DNA from: Beijerinckiaceae bacterium
Lineage (GTDB): Bacteria; Pseudomonadota; Alphaproteobacteria; Rhizobiales; Beijerinckiaceae
Direction: 5' to 3'
Assembly: GCA_027532775.1 (NCBI GenBank)
Contig: JAPZTO010000001.1
Span: forward strand, 62,001 to 126,000
Length of the DNA: 64,000 nt
This document shows, piece after piece, positions 36,076 through 43,515 of this stretch; position 1 is the first letter of the stretch, and the number at the start of each line of letters is the position of its first letter. The notes under the pieces are model-generated. The model was given only the letters and a program-made list of their open reading frames with translations. It had not been told where the DNA came from and searched no databases. A program made the translations under genes and the position numbers.

Positions 36076-36921
36076 ATGATGCCGAACACCGTCAATGCCA
36101 CCCTTCTCGTCAGCTTTCTCGCCGCCATCCCCGGCATGGCCGTGGCCGAAACGCGGGGCGTCTATCTCCGCGCCGATGGCGCCCGGATCGAGGCCCGCGT
36201 GCTCGACGCGCCCGGCTGCGCGCCGCTGGCCATCATCTCCCATGGGTTCGGTGGCAATTCGAAGGGCAACCCGCAACTGGCCGAGGCGCTGAACCGCGCA
36301 GGCTATCGCGTGGTCGTGCCGAACCATGCCGAATCCGGACCTCCGGCCCTGCTGAAGATCATGGCCAGCGGCAGGCCCCGGGAAAACCTCGTCAACCAGG
36401 CCGCGAACCCGACGATCCTGCGCCTGCGCGAGGCTGATGTGAGCGCGATCCTCGCCACCGAAACGCGGCGCTGCGCCGTGCCCTTCAAGGTACTGGCGGG
36501 CCATTCCATGGGCGGCCGGACGGTGTTGCTGGAAGCGGGCGCAGGCAACCGGATCGGCATGAAAGGCGCGGACCGGTTCGATGCCTATATCGCCGTCTCG
36601 CCGGCAGGCGAGAACACGCGGTTGTTTCCCAAGGGCGCGATGGCCGGCATCCGCAAGCCTGTCCTGATGATCACCGGCACGCAGGATGAGGGCGAGGCGG
36701 GCGGCTACGAGGAACGGCTGAGCGCCTTCGAGGGGCTGCCGCCCGGCGCCAAGCGGCTCGCCGTGATCACCGGTGCCACCCATATCGGCCTTGGCGGGCG
36801 GCGGAGCCCGGCGACCGGAAAGATCGTCGCGGACATTTCGGTGGAATACCTCGCCATGCTCCGCAGCGGCCGGAACACGCCGGCAACGCCGCGGCCGGAT
36901 ATCCTCTTCGCCGACAAGTGA
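36076..36921 (+). CDS. Exported alpha/beta hydrolase, unknown substrate
   Basis: A 281-residue protein with a signal peptide (ends about AVAET, residue 25) and an alpha/beta-hydrolase fold: oxyanion motif IISHGFGGNSKGN, nucleophile serine in LAGHSMGG (near residue 150), an acid in ITGTQDEGE and the histidine in TGATHIGLGG. It resembles dienelactone hydrolase-like or lipase-like exported esterases. Substrate is unknown. AGGAG lies about 12 nt before the ATG at 36076. Divergent from the HerA-like gene; the closest downstream gene starts 115 nt later. Confidence 0.8.
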   Translation: MMPNTVNATLLVSFLAAIPGMAVAETRGVYLRADGARIEARVLDAPGCAPLAIISHGFGGNSKGNPQLAEALNRAGYRVVVPNHAESGPPALLKIMASGRPRENLVNQAANPTILRLREADVSAILATETRRCAVPFKVLAGHSMGGRTVLLEAGAGNRIGMKGADRFDAYIAVSPAGENTRLFPKGAMAGIRKPVLMITGTQDEGEAGGYEERLSAFEGLPPGAKRLAVITGATHIGLGGRRSPATGKIVADISVEYLAMLRSGRNTPATPRPDILFADK

Positions 36922-37036
36922 GAGGACCGTCAGCGGAATGGTTCATGGCTAAACCAATTCCGCTTGCCAGCCGGCCGGCTCTGTCGTAATCCCGCGGGAG
37001 CAAATCCGGCACGGGCCGGTGACAGGGAGAGAGACC

Positions 37037-37423
37037 ATGGACGAGCTCATCAACCGCGTGGCCACCAATGTCGGGCTGGAACCGGCGATGGCACAGCAGG
37101 CTGTCGGCATGATCCTGAGCTTCCTGCAGAAGAACGGCCCCGCCGAGGAAATCGGCCAGATGATGGCCGCCATGCCGGGCGCCGCCGAGCTGGCTGCCGC
37201 CAATTCCGGCGAAAGCGGTGGCCTGATGGGCGGGCTGATGAACATGATGGGCCAGGGCGGCGGCGTGATGGCGCTCGGCCAGCAGCTCATGAGCGCCGGC
37301 ATCGGCATGGGCCAGATCACGGCGCTTTCGAAGGAAGTCTTCGCCTATGGCCAGGAAAAGGCCGGCGAGGACACGATGGGCGCGATTGTCGGCGCGATCC
37401 CGGGCCTGAGCCAGTTCGTCTGA
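37037..37423 (+). CDS. DUF2267/DUF2780-like small protein with a duplicated 3' end
   Basis: A 128-residue protein: helical N-terminal domain MDELINRVATNVGLEPAMAQQ then VGMILSFLQKNGPAEEI, a Gly/Met-rich middle, and a conserved C terminus EDTMGAIVGAIPGLSQFV. Similar proteins are annotated as DUF2267 or DUF2780; their role is unknown. The last 46 nt of the gene plus the downstream hairpin are repeated 153 nt later, and the frame between the two stops is fully open: reading through the TGA would add 50 residues ending again in GAIVGAIPGLSQFV. This looks like a remnant of a tandem gene duplication. Confidence 0.7.
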   Translation: MDELINRVATNVGLEPAMAQQAVGMILSFLQKNGPAEEIGQMMAAMPGAAELAAANSGESGGLMGGLMNMMGQGGGVMALGQQLMSAGIGMGQITALSKEVFAYGQEKAGEDTMGAIVGAIPGLSQFV

Positions 37424-37599
37424 CGTTATTGGGCGCACCGGCGCCCATCGACGTTTTATGGCGCGGCTTGCCTCCGGCAACCGCTTGCTTGGCTTATGAC
37501 GCGGCTTGCCTCCGGCAACCGCTATGGGGTGGGCGCCATTGTCGGCGCGATCCCGGGCCTCAGCCAGTTCGTCTGACGTTATTGGGCGCACCGGCGCCC
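37378..37599. repeat. Duplicated 69-bp gene end plus 24-bp internal repeat
   Basis: Copy one (37378-37446) and copy two (37531-37599) are 69 bp with two mismatches, 153 bp apart, each holding the last codons, the TGA stop and the hairpin GGGCGC-ACCG-GCGCCC. Between them, CGCGGCTTGCCTCCGGCAAC plus CGCT occurs twice (37462-37485 and 37500-37523). Confidence 0.9.
37431..37446 (+). terminator. Hairpin after the DUF2267-like gene
   Basis: GGGCGC-ACCG-GCGCCC stem-loop 8 nt after the stop, repeated at 37584-37599. No T-run directly after the stem, so terminator function is only possible. Confidence 0.4.
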
Positions 37600-37616
37600 C
37601 TTCGCCAGAGCGCCCT

Positions 37617-38147
37617 TCAATGCCAGCGGATCGAATAACTGACATTATAGGTGGCGCAGTCGGTGGCTTCGTTGGTGAGCGCGCGCCAGAAGGCCGTGTA
37701 GGGTTCGCGGCAGTCGCGGCGATAGCCTCCCGTTGCACGGACGGTGGGCCAGAACAGGTAGTAGCCTGTTCTGGCTGCCGTGAACCGGGTGGCGCCGTTC
37801 TGCGTGGCCGACAGGGACAGTGCCGGATCGTCGGCATCTGCCGTCAGCACATCCATGAGGTTACGACCGAACCGGCTGGTCACGATGATATGCCCGGAAC
37901 GGATCGTCGCAGAATATTCGATACGCAGGGACTCGCCCGCCGTCAGATAGACCGGCCGGACCATGGGCAGACGCAAGGGGCTGACCATGGCTGCCGTTCC
38001 GAATTCATGACCGATGACTTTTCCCTTGGTCATACCCGGTGCCAGCGACAGCACGAAGAAAAGCAGCAGCAGCGCCGGAACCGACAATCCCAGCGATCGC
38101 CCGGCTGTACTGTTCCGTGTCAGAGCTTCCCGATCGAGGTAATACAT
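37617..38147 (-). CDS. Membrane-anchored or exported hypothetical protein
   Basis: A 176-residue protein with an N-terminal cytoplasmic stretch of about 20 residues, one membrane segment (LGLSVPALLLLFFVLSLAP) and an extracytoplasmic domain. The domain contains VYLTAGESLRIEYSATIRSG and NGATRFTAARTGYYLFWPTV, reminiscent of the beta-sandwich PPC-type domains, and a pair of late cysteines (RRDCREP, ATDCATY). No function assigned. The region upstream is AT-rich and holds a 20-bp palindrome 18 nt before the start. It converges on the DUF2267-like gene. Confidence 0.6.
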   Translation of the reverse strand: MYYLDREALTRNSTAGRSLGLSVPALLLLFFVLSLAPGMTKGKVIGHEFGTAAMVSPLRLPMVRPVYLTAGESLRIEYSATIRSGHIIVTSRFGRNLMDVLTADADDPALSLSATQNGATRFTAARTGYYLFWPTVRATGGYRRDCREPYTAFWRALTNEATDCATYNVSYSIRWH

Positions 38148-38164
38148 CGCGTTGATCGCTCAAG

Positions 38165-38184
38165 TTAGACATGCATTTGTCTAA
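38165..38184. promoter_or_regulatory. Perfect-arm palindrome upstream of the hypothetical gene
   Basis: TTAGACA-TGCATT-TGTCTAA, 7-bp perfect arms, with outer CAAG and CTTG extending the symmetry. It lies 18-37 nt upstream of the gene starting at 38147 (minus strand) in an AT-rich stretch, where an operator overlapping the promoter would sit. The regulator is unknown. Confidence 0.5.
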
Positions 38185-38263
38185 ACTTGTATTCGATATA
38201 ACTTGCAACAACACCAATGTATTGCCAAAAAATGAATGAACGCCTGTTAACCCTGTCCAGCTG

Positions 38264-39277
38264 TCAGGCGCGCTCGATGGCGCGGCGGATCGCCGCCCGG
38301 ACATCGGCATTGGCCACGAAGACATCGTGGCGGATCAGCCCCGAGGCGAAATCGGTCGCGTCGATGACCCGGACGCCCGTATCAGCCAAAGCCGCGCGCG
38401 GCAGCGCGCCGACGCGGTCATTCCCGGCGAGGCGGCGCGAGAGATCGAGCGCGCGGTCATTCGTGGCGGTGATGATGGTCATCCGCTCGCGCCACGGGCC
38501 CAGCCGCTGCAAGGCCGCCTTGAACACATCGACATCGACATCCGGCGCCGCGAGAACGAGGGCGCCGACACGGTCAAGCCCCTTGTCGCCGAAGCGGTCA
38601 CGGTAGATTCGCAACGCTTCCAGCGTGACGAGCGTGCCCATGGAATGCGCGACCAGATGCAGCCGGGCGCCGAACTCGTCCTGCAGCAGGGCGGCGAGGA
38701 TCTCGGCCATCGGATCCCGCGCAAGCAGGGCCGATTCCCGGTCATAGCCGTAATCGAGCAGGCCGCCGCGCGAGGGCCATGAGAACAGGGCCGTGTTGCC
38801 GCGGAAGTTGATGCCCTGCGAGAGCTGGGCGATATCGCGGCCGGCCGTTTCGAAAGTCTGGTTGTAGCCATGGACGAACAGCAGCGTGTCGCGGCCCCGG
38901 AGCGCCTCGGCGAAACCGGCGGCGGCAGCGCCGCCCTGCGGCTCGACGCGGCGGACGGCAAATTCGCTGCTGACCAGCGCATTGAGCTGGCCGAGCACGG
39001 AGCCATCGGGCGCCGAGAGGCTGGCGCGGGCATAGGTGAGGCCGGCGCGGGTGGCATCGAAGAACGGCGATTTCTCGCCGCCTTTCACCAACCGGCGGGT
39101 GGTGACGACATGAAGCACCGGATCGGCCGAGAGGGTTTCCGCGCCGGCGCGGGCCTCCATCGGCGTGCCACGCCCGAAGCAGCCCGCCAGCGGCAGGCCC
39201 AGCAGGCCGGCCAGCACGACGCGCCGGCGCGAGGGGCCGGACCGGGTGGGGCTGGACGGGAGGGCGGGCGGGCGCAT
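38264..39277 (-). CDS. Lipoprotein alpha/beta hydrolase, DUF900 family
   Basis: A 337-residue predicted lipoprotein: Arg-rich start, hydrophobic VVLAGLLGLPLAGC with the lipobox cysteine near residue 33. The DUF900 hydrolase core has LLFVHGYNQTFETAGRDIAQL, ALFSWPSRGGLLDYGYDRESA, the nucleophile in LHLVAHSMGT and a late histidine in GLIRHDVF. DUF900 proteins are esterase/lipase-like; substrates are unknown. The start at 39277 has AGGGA 7 nt upstream. An unrelated frame upstream is rejected. Likely located at a membrane facing the periplasm. Confidence 0.85.
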   Translation of the reverse strand: MRPPALPSSPTRSGPSRRRVVLAGLLGLPLAGCFGRGTPMEARAGAETLSADPVLHVVTTRRLVKGGEKSPFFDATRAGLTYARASLSAPDGSVLGQLNALVSSEFAVRRVEPQGGAAAAGFAEALRGRDTLLFVHGYNQTFETAGRDIAQLSQGINFRGNTALFSWPSRGGLLDYGYDRESALLARDPMAEILAALLQDEFGARLHLVAHSMGTLVTLEALRIYRDRFGDKGLDRVGALVLAAPDVDVDVFKAALQRLGPWRERMTIITATNDRALDLSRRLAGNDRVGALPRAALADTGVRVIDATDFASGLIRHDVFVANADVRAAIRRAIERA

Positions 39278-39536
39278 CTTGGGTTCCCTGTGCTTTCGTG
39301 CAGGAGCGGGGCCGCTCCTGCCGGTTGTACTCCGGCCAGGCCTCGTGCAGACTGTGCCGGACGATGCTCTCGGCATCAAGCCTATGATTTTAAATTACTT
39401 TTCGAAGGGTCGCCATCAGCAGGCCCGATGAAGAACTAGGAGGGCAAAGGTTGAGAATTGGTAAATGCGTCCCGCGGTTATTCCCCCATTGCCGCTGGTG
39501 CCGGCAAAATCCGGCCAAAACAAGGAGAGGCCTGTG

Positions 39537-40160
39537 ATGGGCAGGAAAGCGCGGCATGCGCTGGTCACCGGGTTCGGACCGTTTCCGGGCGTACGGCACA
39601 ATCCCAGCGGCATGATCGCCTTGGCCATTGGTGGATCGGGCGGCTGGAAACGGCTCGGCTGGCGCGTCGAAGGCCTCGCCTTCCCGACCGATTACCGCCA
39701 TGTCGAGGCGCGGATCGCCGCGCTGGCGGAACATCCGCCCGCTTTCGTGATCATGCTCGGCGTGGCGGCACGGTCGCAGCGGCTTCGGGTGGAGAAAATC
39801 GCGCGGAACCGGGTTTCGGCCACGGCGCGGGATGCGGCCGGACGGAAGGTCAACCGCCGGGTGCTGGAGCCGGGCGCGGAGACGATCCGCCCCGGCCGTC
39901 ATGCCGGAGCCGCCCTCGTGCGGGATCTCCGCCGGGCAGGCGTCCCGGCCCGGACATCGCTCGATGCCGGGCGCTATGTCTGCAATGCCGCCTATTGGTG
40001 GATGCTCGGCGCGATGCCGCGGGAGACGCGCGTGGTCTTCGTGCATATCCCCCTGCCCGGCCGGGCGGGATGGCGGCGGATCGAAAAGCGGCCCACCCTG
40101 ACGGCGATGATCCGCGCGATCACGGCTCTGGTCCGGGCCGAGATCGGCCGCGCCCGTTAG
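39537..40160 (+). CDS. Pyroglutamyl-peptidase I-like cysteine peptidase (C15)
   Basis: A 207-residue member of peptidase family C15, which removes N-terminal pyroglutamate from peptides. The catalytic triad is visible as E86 (LRVEKIARN), C149 (GRYVCNAAYW) and H170 (FVHIPLPG); the opening VTGFGPFPGVRHNPSG matches the family. Some regions are divergent, and the enzyme may act on related substrates. AAGGAG precedes the start; a GTG one codon earlier is possible. Its stop overlaps the stop of the convergent asparaginase gene by three bases (TTAG). Confidence 0.82.
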   Translation: MGRKARHALVTGFGPFPGVRHNPSGMIALAIGGSGGWKRLGWRVEGLAFPTDYRHVEARIAALAEHPPAFVIMLGVAARSQRLRVEKIARNRVSATARDAAGRKVNRRVLEPGAETIRPGRHAGAALVRDLRRAGVPARTSLDAGRYVCNAAYWWMLGAMPRETRVVFVHIPLPGRAGWRRIEKRPTLTAMIRAITALVRAEIGRAR

Positions 40161-41167
40161 CTGACGAGCACAGGCGCGGGCCGCATCCGGCCGACCTCGA
40201 TGCCGTTCCAGTTCTTCATCACAGGGTCGGTCCGGGGCAGCACGATCCGCGCCTCCGCCTCGGAGAGGGGCAGGAACCGGCGCAGCAAGGCGGCCATCAC
40301 GGTCTCGGCCGCGCGGCCGGCGCCGTCATCGATCTTGAGGGCGATGCCGTAGCCGAGTTCGGGAATCGCGGCGCAATAGACGCCTTCCGCCCCGGTCTTC
40401 ATGAAGACGCGGGCGCCGAGCGCGGTCATCACCACCGTGTCGAAACGGTCCGTCCCGGCGACCATGAAGGGCTCCTTCGCCACCGCCGCGCGCAGGCGGG
40501 CGGCCGCGCGGGCGCGCTCGGGGCCGAGGCCATGGCCGGTGCCGAACCGCGCGAAGCCGCGGGCAAGGTTGCGCAGCGGAATCGCATAGGTGGGGATGGA
40601 GCAGCCATCGACGCCGCGCGCCGTGTTGCGGAGATTGTAGCCGGTCATGCTGCCCAAAGCGCCACTTACCGCCTGCATGACCGGGTGATCGGGCTGGATA
40701 TAGCCTTTCGGATCCTTGCCCTCGGCCACGGCAACGCAGAGGAAGCCGGCATGCTTGCCGGAGCAGTTGTTGTGCAAGGCGGAGGGCTGCCCGCCGGAGG
40801 CCGCCAGAGCGCGGGCGGCTTTCTCGCCCATCGGCCAATGGGCGCCGCATTCGAGGCAGGTCGCCTCGAGCCCGGCCTTGGCGATGGCGGAAGCCGAGGT
40901 CTCGGCATGGGCTGGCTCGCCGGAATGGGAAGCGCAAGCCAGAGCCAGTTCGGCGTCGCTCAGGCCGAACCGGTCGGCGGCGCCGGTCTCGATCAGCGGC
41001 AAGGCCTGCAGGCCCTTCACGGCGGAGCGGGGAAAGACCGGCCGGTCGATATCGCCCAACGCCATGACCACCGCGCCATCGGCATCCAGCACCGCCAGCG
41101 CGCCGCGATGCACCGATTCGGGGATTCCGCCGCGCGTGACCTCAACAAGGACCGGATCGTTCATCAT
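40157..41167 (-). CDS. Rhizobium etli-type (class 3, ReAV-like) L-asparaginase
   Basis: A 336-residue asparaginase of the rhizobial class, unrelated to E. coli-type asparaginases. Residues reported for R. etli ReAV are all present at the same numbers: S48 and K51 (RSAVKGL), S80 (ASHSGE), C135 and K138 (NNCSGKHAGF), D187 and C189 (GVDGCSIP). The cysteines and lysine form the unusual zinc site beside the Ser-Lys tandems. The enzyme hydrolyses L-asparagine to aspartate and ammonia. Stand-alone gene divergent from the sugar kinase. Assignment is strong. Confidence 0.92.
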   Translation of the reverse strand: MMNDPVLVEVTRGGIPESVHRGALAVLDADGAVVMALGDIDRPVFPRSAVKGLQALPLIETGAADRFGLSDAELALACASHSGEPAHAETSASAIAKAGLEATCLECGAHWPMGEKAARALAASGGQPSALHNNCSGKHAGFLCVAVAEGKDPKGYIQPDHPVMQAVSGALGSMTGYNLRNTARGVDGCSIPTYAIPLRNLARGFARFGTGHGLGPERARAAARLRAAVAKEPFMVAGTDRFDTVVMTALGARVFMKTGAEGVYCAAIPELGYGIALKIDDGAGRAAETVMAALLRRFLPLSEAEARIVLPRTDPVMKNWNGIEVGRMRPAPVLVS

Positions 41168-41362
41168 CGTCTTCTCCCGGGATTGGCGGGTTCGGGCCGG
41201 TCATTCTTGCTGCCGGGCCCTTTCATCGCGTTTCCAATACGCATAAAAGCCCTTCTGGCATAAAAGTCTTCGCGTCGTCTTTCCACCCGGTCTGGCGGCT
41301 GTTCACGGTTATCCTGCCTCGATTCTTCTGCTCCCGATCTCTCCCGCACCGGTTGTCCCGCC

Positions 41363-42307
41363 ATGTCCGCGTCTTCCCTGCCTGCGCCTGCCTTCCCCGC
41401 CATTCTCGCCATGGGCGAGCCGATGATCGAGTTCAACCAGGTGAAGGGGGGCGATGGCCGCAATTTCCTGCAGGGGTTCGGCGGCGACACCTCGAATTTC
41501 GCCATTGCCGCCGCCCGGCAGGGCGCCTCGGTGGGCTATGTCAGCGCGCTCGGCCGCGATGCCAATGCTGCGATGTTGCGCGCACTCTGGGACGCGGAAG
41601 GGGTGGATCACAGCCTCGTCCGCGAGCATCCTTCCGCACCGACGGGAATGTATTTCGTCACGCATGGGCCGAACGGGCACGAGTTTTCCTTCGCCCGCGC
41701 CGGCTCCGCCGCCTCGCTCTACGGCCCGGAGGACGTGCCGGTCGAGGCGATTGCCCGGGCGAAGGCGCTGCATCTCTCCGGCATCTCGCTGGCCATCTCG
41801 AACAGCGCCTGCGATGCCGCCTACACCGCCATCCACGCCGCAAGGGCGGCGGGCTGCCTCGTCTCGTTCGACACCAATCTCCGCCTGAAGCTCTGGTCGA
41901 AGGACCGGGCCCGCGCGATCATGACCGATGTGATCGGGCTCAGCGATCTCGTCCTGCCGAGCTATGACGACATTGTCGCGATTACCGGGCTGACCGACCC
42001 GGATGCCCTGGCCGATTGGTGCCTTGCCCGCGGGGCGAAGCTGGTTGCGCTGAAGCTGGGCGCCGAGGGCGCGCTGGTGGCGGATTCGAAGGGCCGCAGC
42101 CGGGTACCGCCGCATCGCTGCACGCCGATCGACGCGACCGGCGCCGGCGATTGCTTCGGCGGGGCCTTCGTCGCGCGGCTGGTGGCGGGGGATTCGCCGG
42201 ACGTGGCGGCGCGCTATGCCGGCGTCGCCGCGGCGCTCTCGACCGAAGGCTATGGCGCCGTCGCGCCGATCCCGCATGCCGCCACGGTGCGGCAGGCCAT
42301 GGGCTGA
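41363..42307 (+). CDS. PfkB-family sugar kinase, probable 2-keto-3-deoxygluconate kinase
   Basis: A 314-residue ribokinase-fold enzyme. Seen: early AMGEPMIEFNQV, the substrate loop QGFGGDTSNFAIAAARQG, FDTNLRLKLW, typical of KDG kinases, and the C-terminal PfkB signature DATGAGDCFGGAFVARL with the catalytic Asp. Phosphorylation of 2-keto-3-deoxygluconate in uronate breakdown is the best guess; no kdg operon is adjacent. The stop abuts that of the convergent DUF1176 gene (TGATCA). Confidence 0.82.
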   Translation: MSASSLPAPAFPAILAMGEPMIEFNQVKGGDGRNFLQGFGGDTSNFAIAAARQGASVGYVSALGRDANAAMLRALWDAEGVDHSLVREHPSAPTGMYFVTHGPNGHEFSFARAGSAASLYGPEDVPVEAIARAKALHLSGISLAISNSACDAAYTAIHAARAAGCLVSFDTNLRLKLWSKDRARAIMTDVIGLSDLVLPSYDDIVAITGLTDPDALADWCLARGAKLVALKLGAEGALVADSKGRSRVPPHRCTPIDATGAGDCFGGAFVARLVAGDSPDVAARYAGVAAALSTEGYGAVAPIPHAATVRQAMG

Positions 42308-43429
42308 TCAGCGCCGGTAGACGAGCGGGAAATCCGAGGGCTTCATCGGCTGCCCGCCGCACTGGGTCTTCTCGCGGTATTCCAGCAGCACGAAGGTCCC
42401 GTCTTCGGCCAGCTGGTGCCGCTCATACATGCCGCAGGCGCTGTTCCCCTCGACATAGGTGGCGGTGACGATCCGCGCCCGCATGTCCCATTTCACATCC
42501 AGCAATTCGGCGAGATTGCCCTGGCGCTGCTTTCCGTTCGGGATCGGCGGCTTGAGGATCGTGTATTGCTTGCCCGGATCGGGCGTGTAGACCAGCACGA
42601 AGATCTTGGACGGGATATCGCCCGCATATTCGTTGCAGGTGATCTCCCAGATCGCGGATTCCTCGCTGAGCGAATAGCCGATGATCGGCAGGCGGGTGAG
42701 CCCCTGATGGCAGCCGATCGACTTGATGGCCTCGTTGCGCAGCCGCGCCGGGACGCCGCCCTGCCGGACCGTGTATTTCTCGAACATGGCGGGCGGCGTA
42801 ACGGGCGGGGCCCGGTTGGCCGGCGCCGGCGCAACGGCAGCCGTGGCGGGCGCCGGGGCCGGGGCGGTTGCCTGGGCTTTCGGCGCCGGGGCGGATGAAC
42901 CGGAGGAGGCCGGTGCCGCCGGCGTGTTGCAGCCGGCATTGCCCTTGACCTCGGCGATGAAGGGCGGAAGCTTCGGACGGATAACCGTCATCGTGCCGCC
43001 AATCACATCGACCACCTCGCCGGGAGAATCCTCCAGCTTGAGGTCCATGATCAGGAAGCTCTCTTCCTTGTCCATCTTGTAAAGGGCGGAGGGAAAGGTC
43101 TTGTAGCCGAATTCCTTCGCCCCGCCGACCGCGATGCGCCGGAAGGAGAGCACCGTGTCGCCGATCTTGATGCGGGCATTTTCCCGGACATGGTTCCGCC
43201 CGAGCGTCTCGATGAACAGATGGGCGTAACGATCCTTGTCGGGATCGCGATCATCCTGCCACAGCACGAAGGTGCAGCCCTTCGAGCGGTCGATCTCGGC
43301 GCGGTCGAACAGCTTCAGATCGACCTTTGCCGGCGCTGCCGGGGCTTGCGCGAGGGCAGCGCCCGCCGCGAGGCCTGCGGCGCAAGCCAGAAGTGGCAGG
43401 CGGAGGGCCCGTCTTGTCGTCCAACCCAT
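42308..43429 (-). CDS. Secreted DUF1176-family protein
   Basis: A 373-residue exported protein with a signal peptide (to about residue 27, ALAQAP). The N-terminal half is a domain of about 130 residues (ending IAEVKGNAGC), then an Ala/Pro-rich linker, then a C-terminal DUF1176-like domain with IKSIGCHQGLTRLPIIGYSL, AIWEITCNEYAG and EYREKTQCGGQP, which contain paired cysteines. The function of DUF1176 is unknown; members are periplasmic. GGGAGCAGG precedes the start at 43429. It is downstream of the fused MFS/spermidine synthase gene on the same strand, 86 nt away. Confidence 0.78.
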   Translation of the reverse strand: MGWTTRRALRLPLLACAAGLAAGAALAQAPAAPAKVDLKLFDRAEIDRSKGCTFVLWQDDRDPDKDRYAHLFIETLGRNHVRENARIKIGDTVLSFRRIAVGGAKEFGYKTFPSALYKMDKEESFLIMDLKLEDSPGEVVDVIGGTMTVIRPKLPPFIAEVKGNAGCNTPAAPASSGSSAPAPKAQATAPAPAPATAAVAPAPANRAPPVTPPAMFEKYTVRQGGVPARLRNEAIKSIGCHQGLTRLPIIGYSLSEESAIWEITCNEYAGDIPSKIFVLVYTPDPGKQYTILKPPIPNGKQRQGNLAELLDVKWDMRARIVTATYVEGNSACGMYERHQLAEDGTFVLLEYREKTQCGGQPMKPSDFPLVYRR

Positions 43430-43515
43430 GGCCTGCTCCCCTGCCCGATTGTCGGCACGATAGCGGGCGGGTCCTTGAGGGGCAACGCATCCAGACCCTT
43501 CCGGCCCGGAGAATT

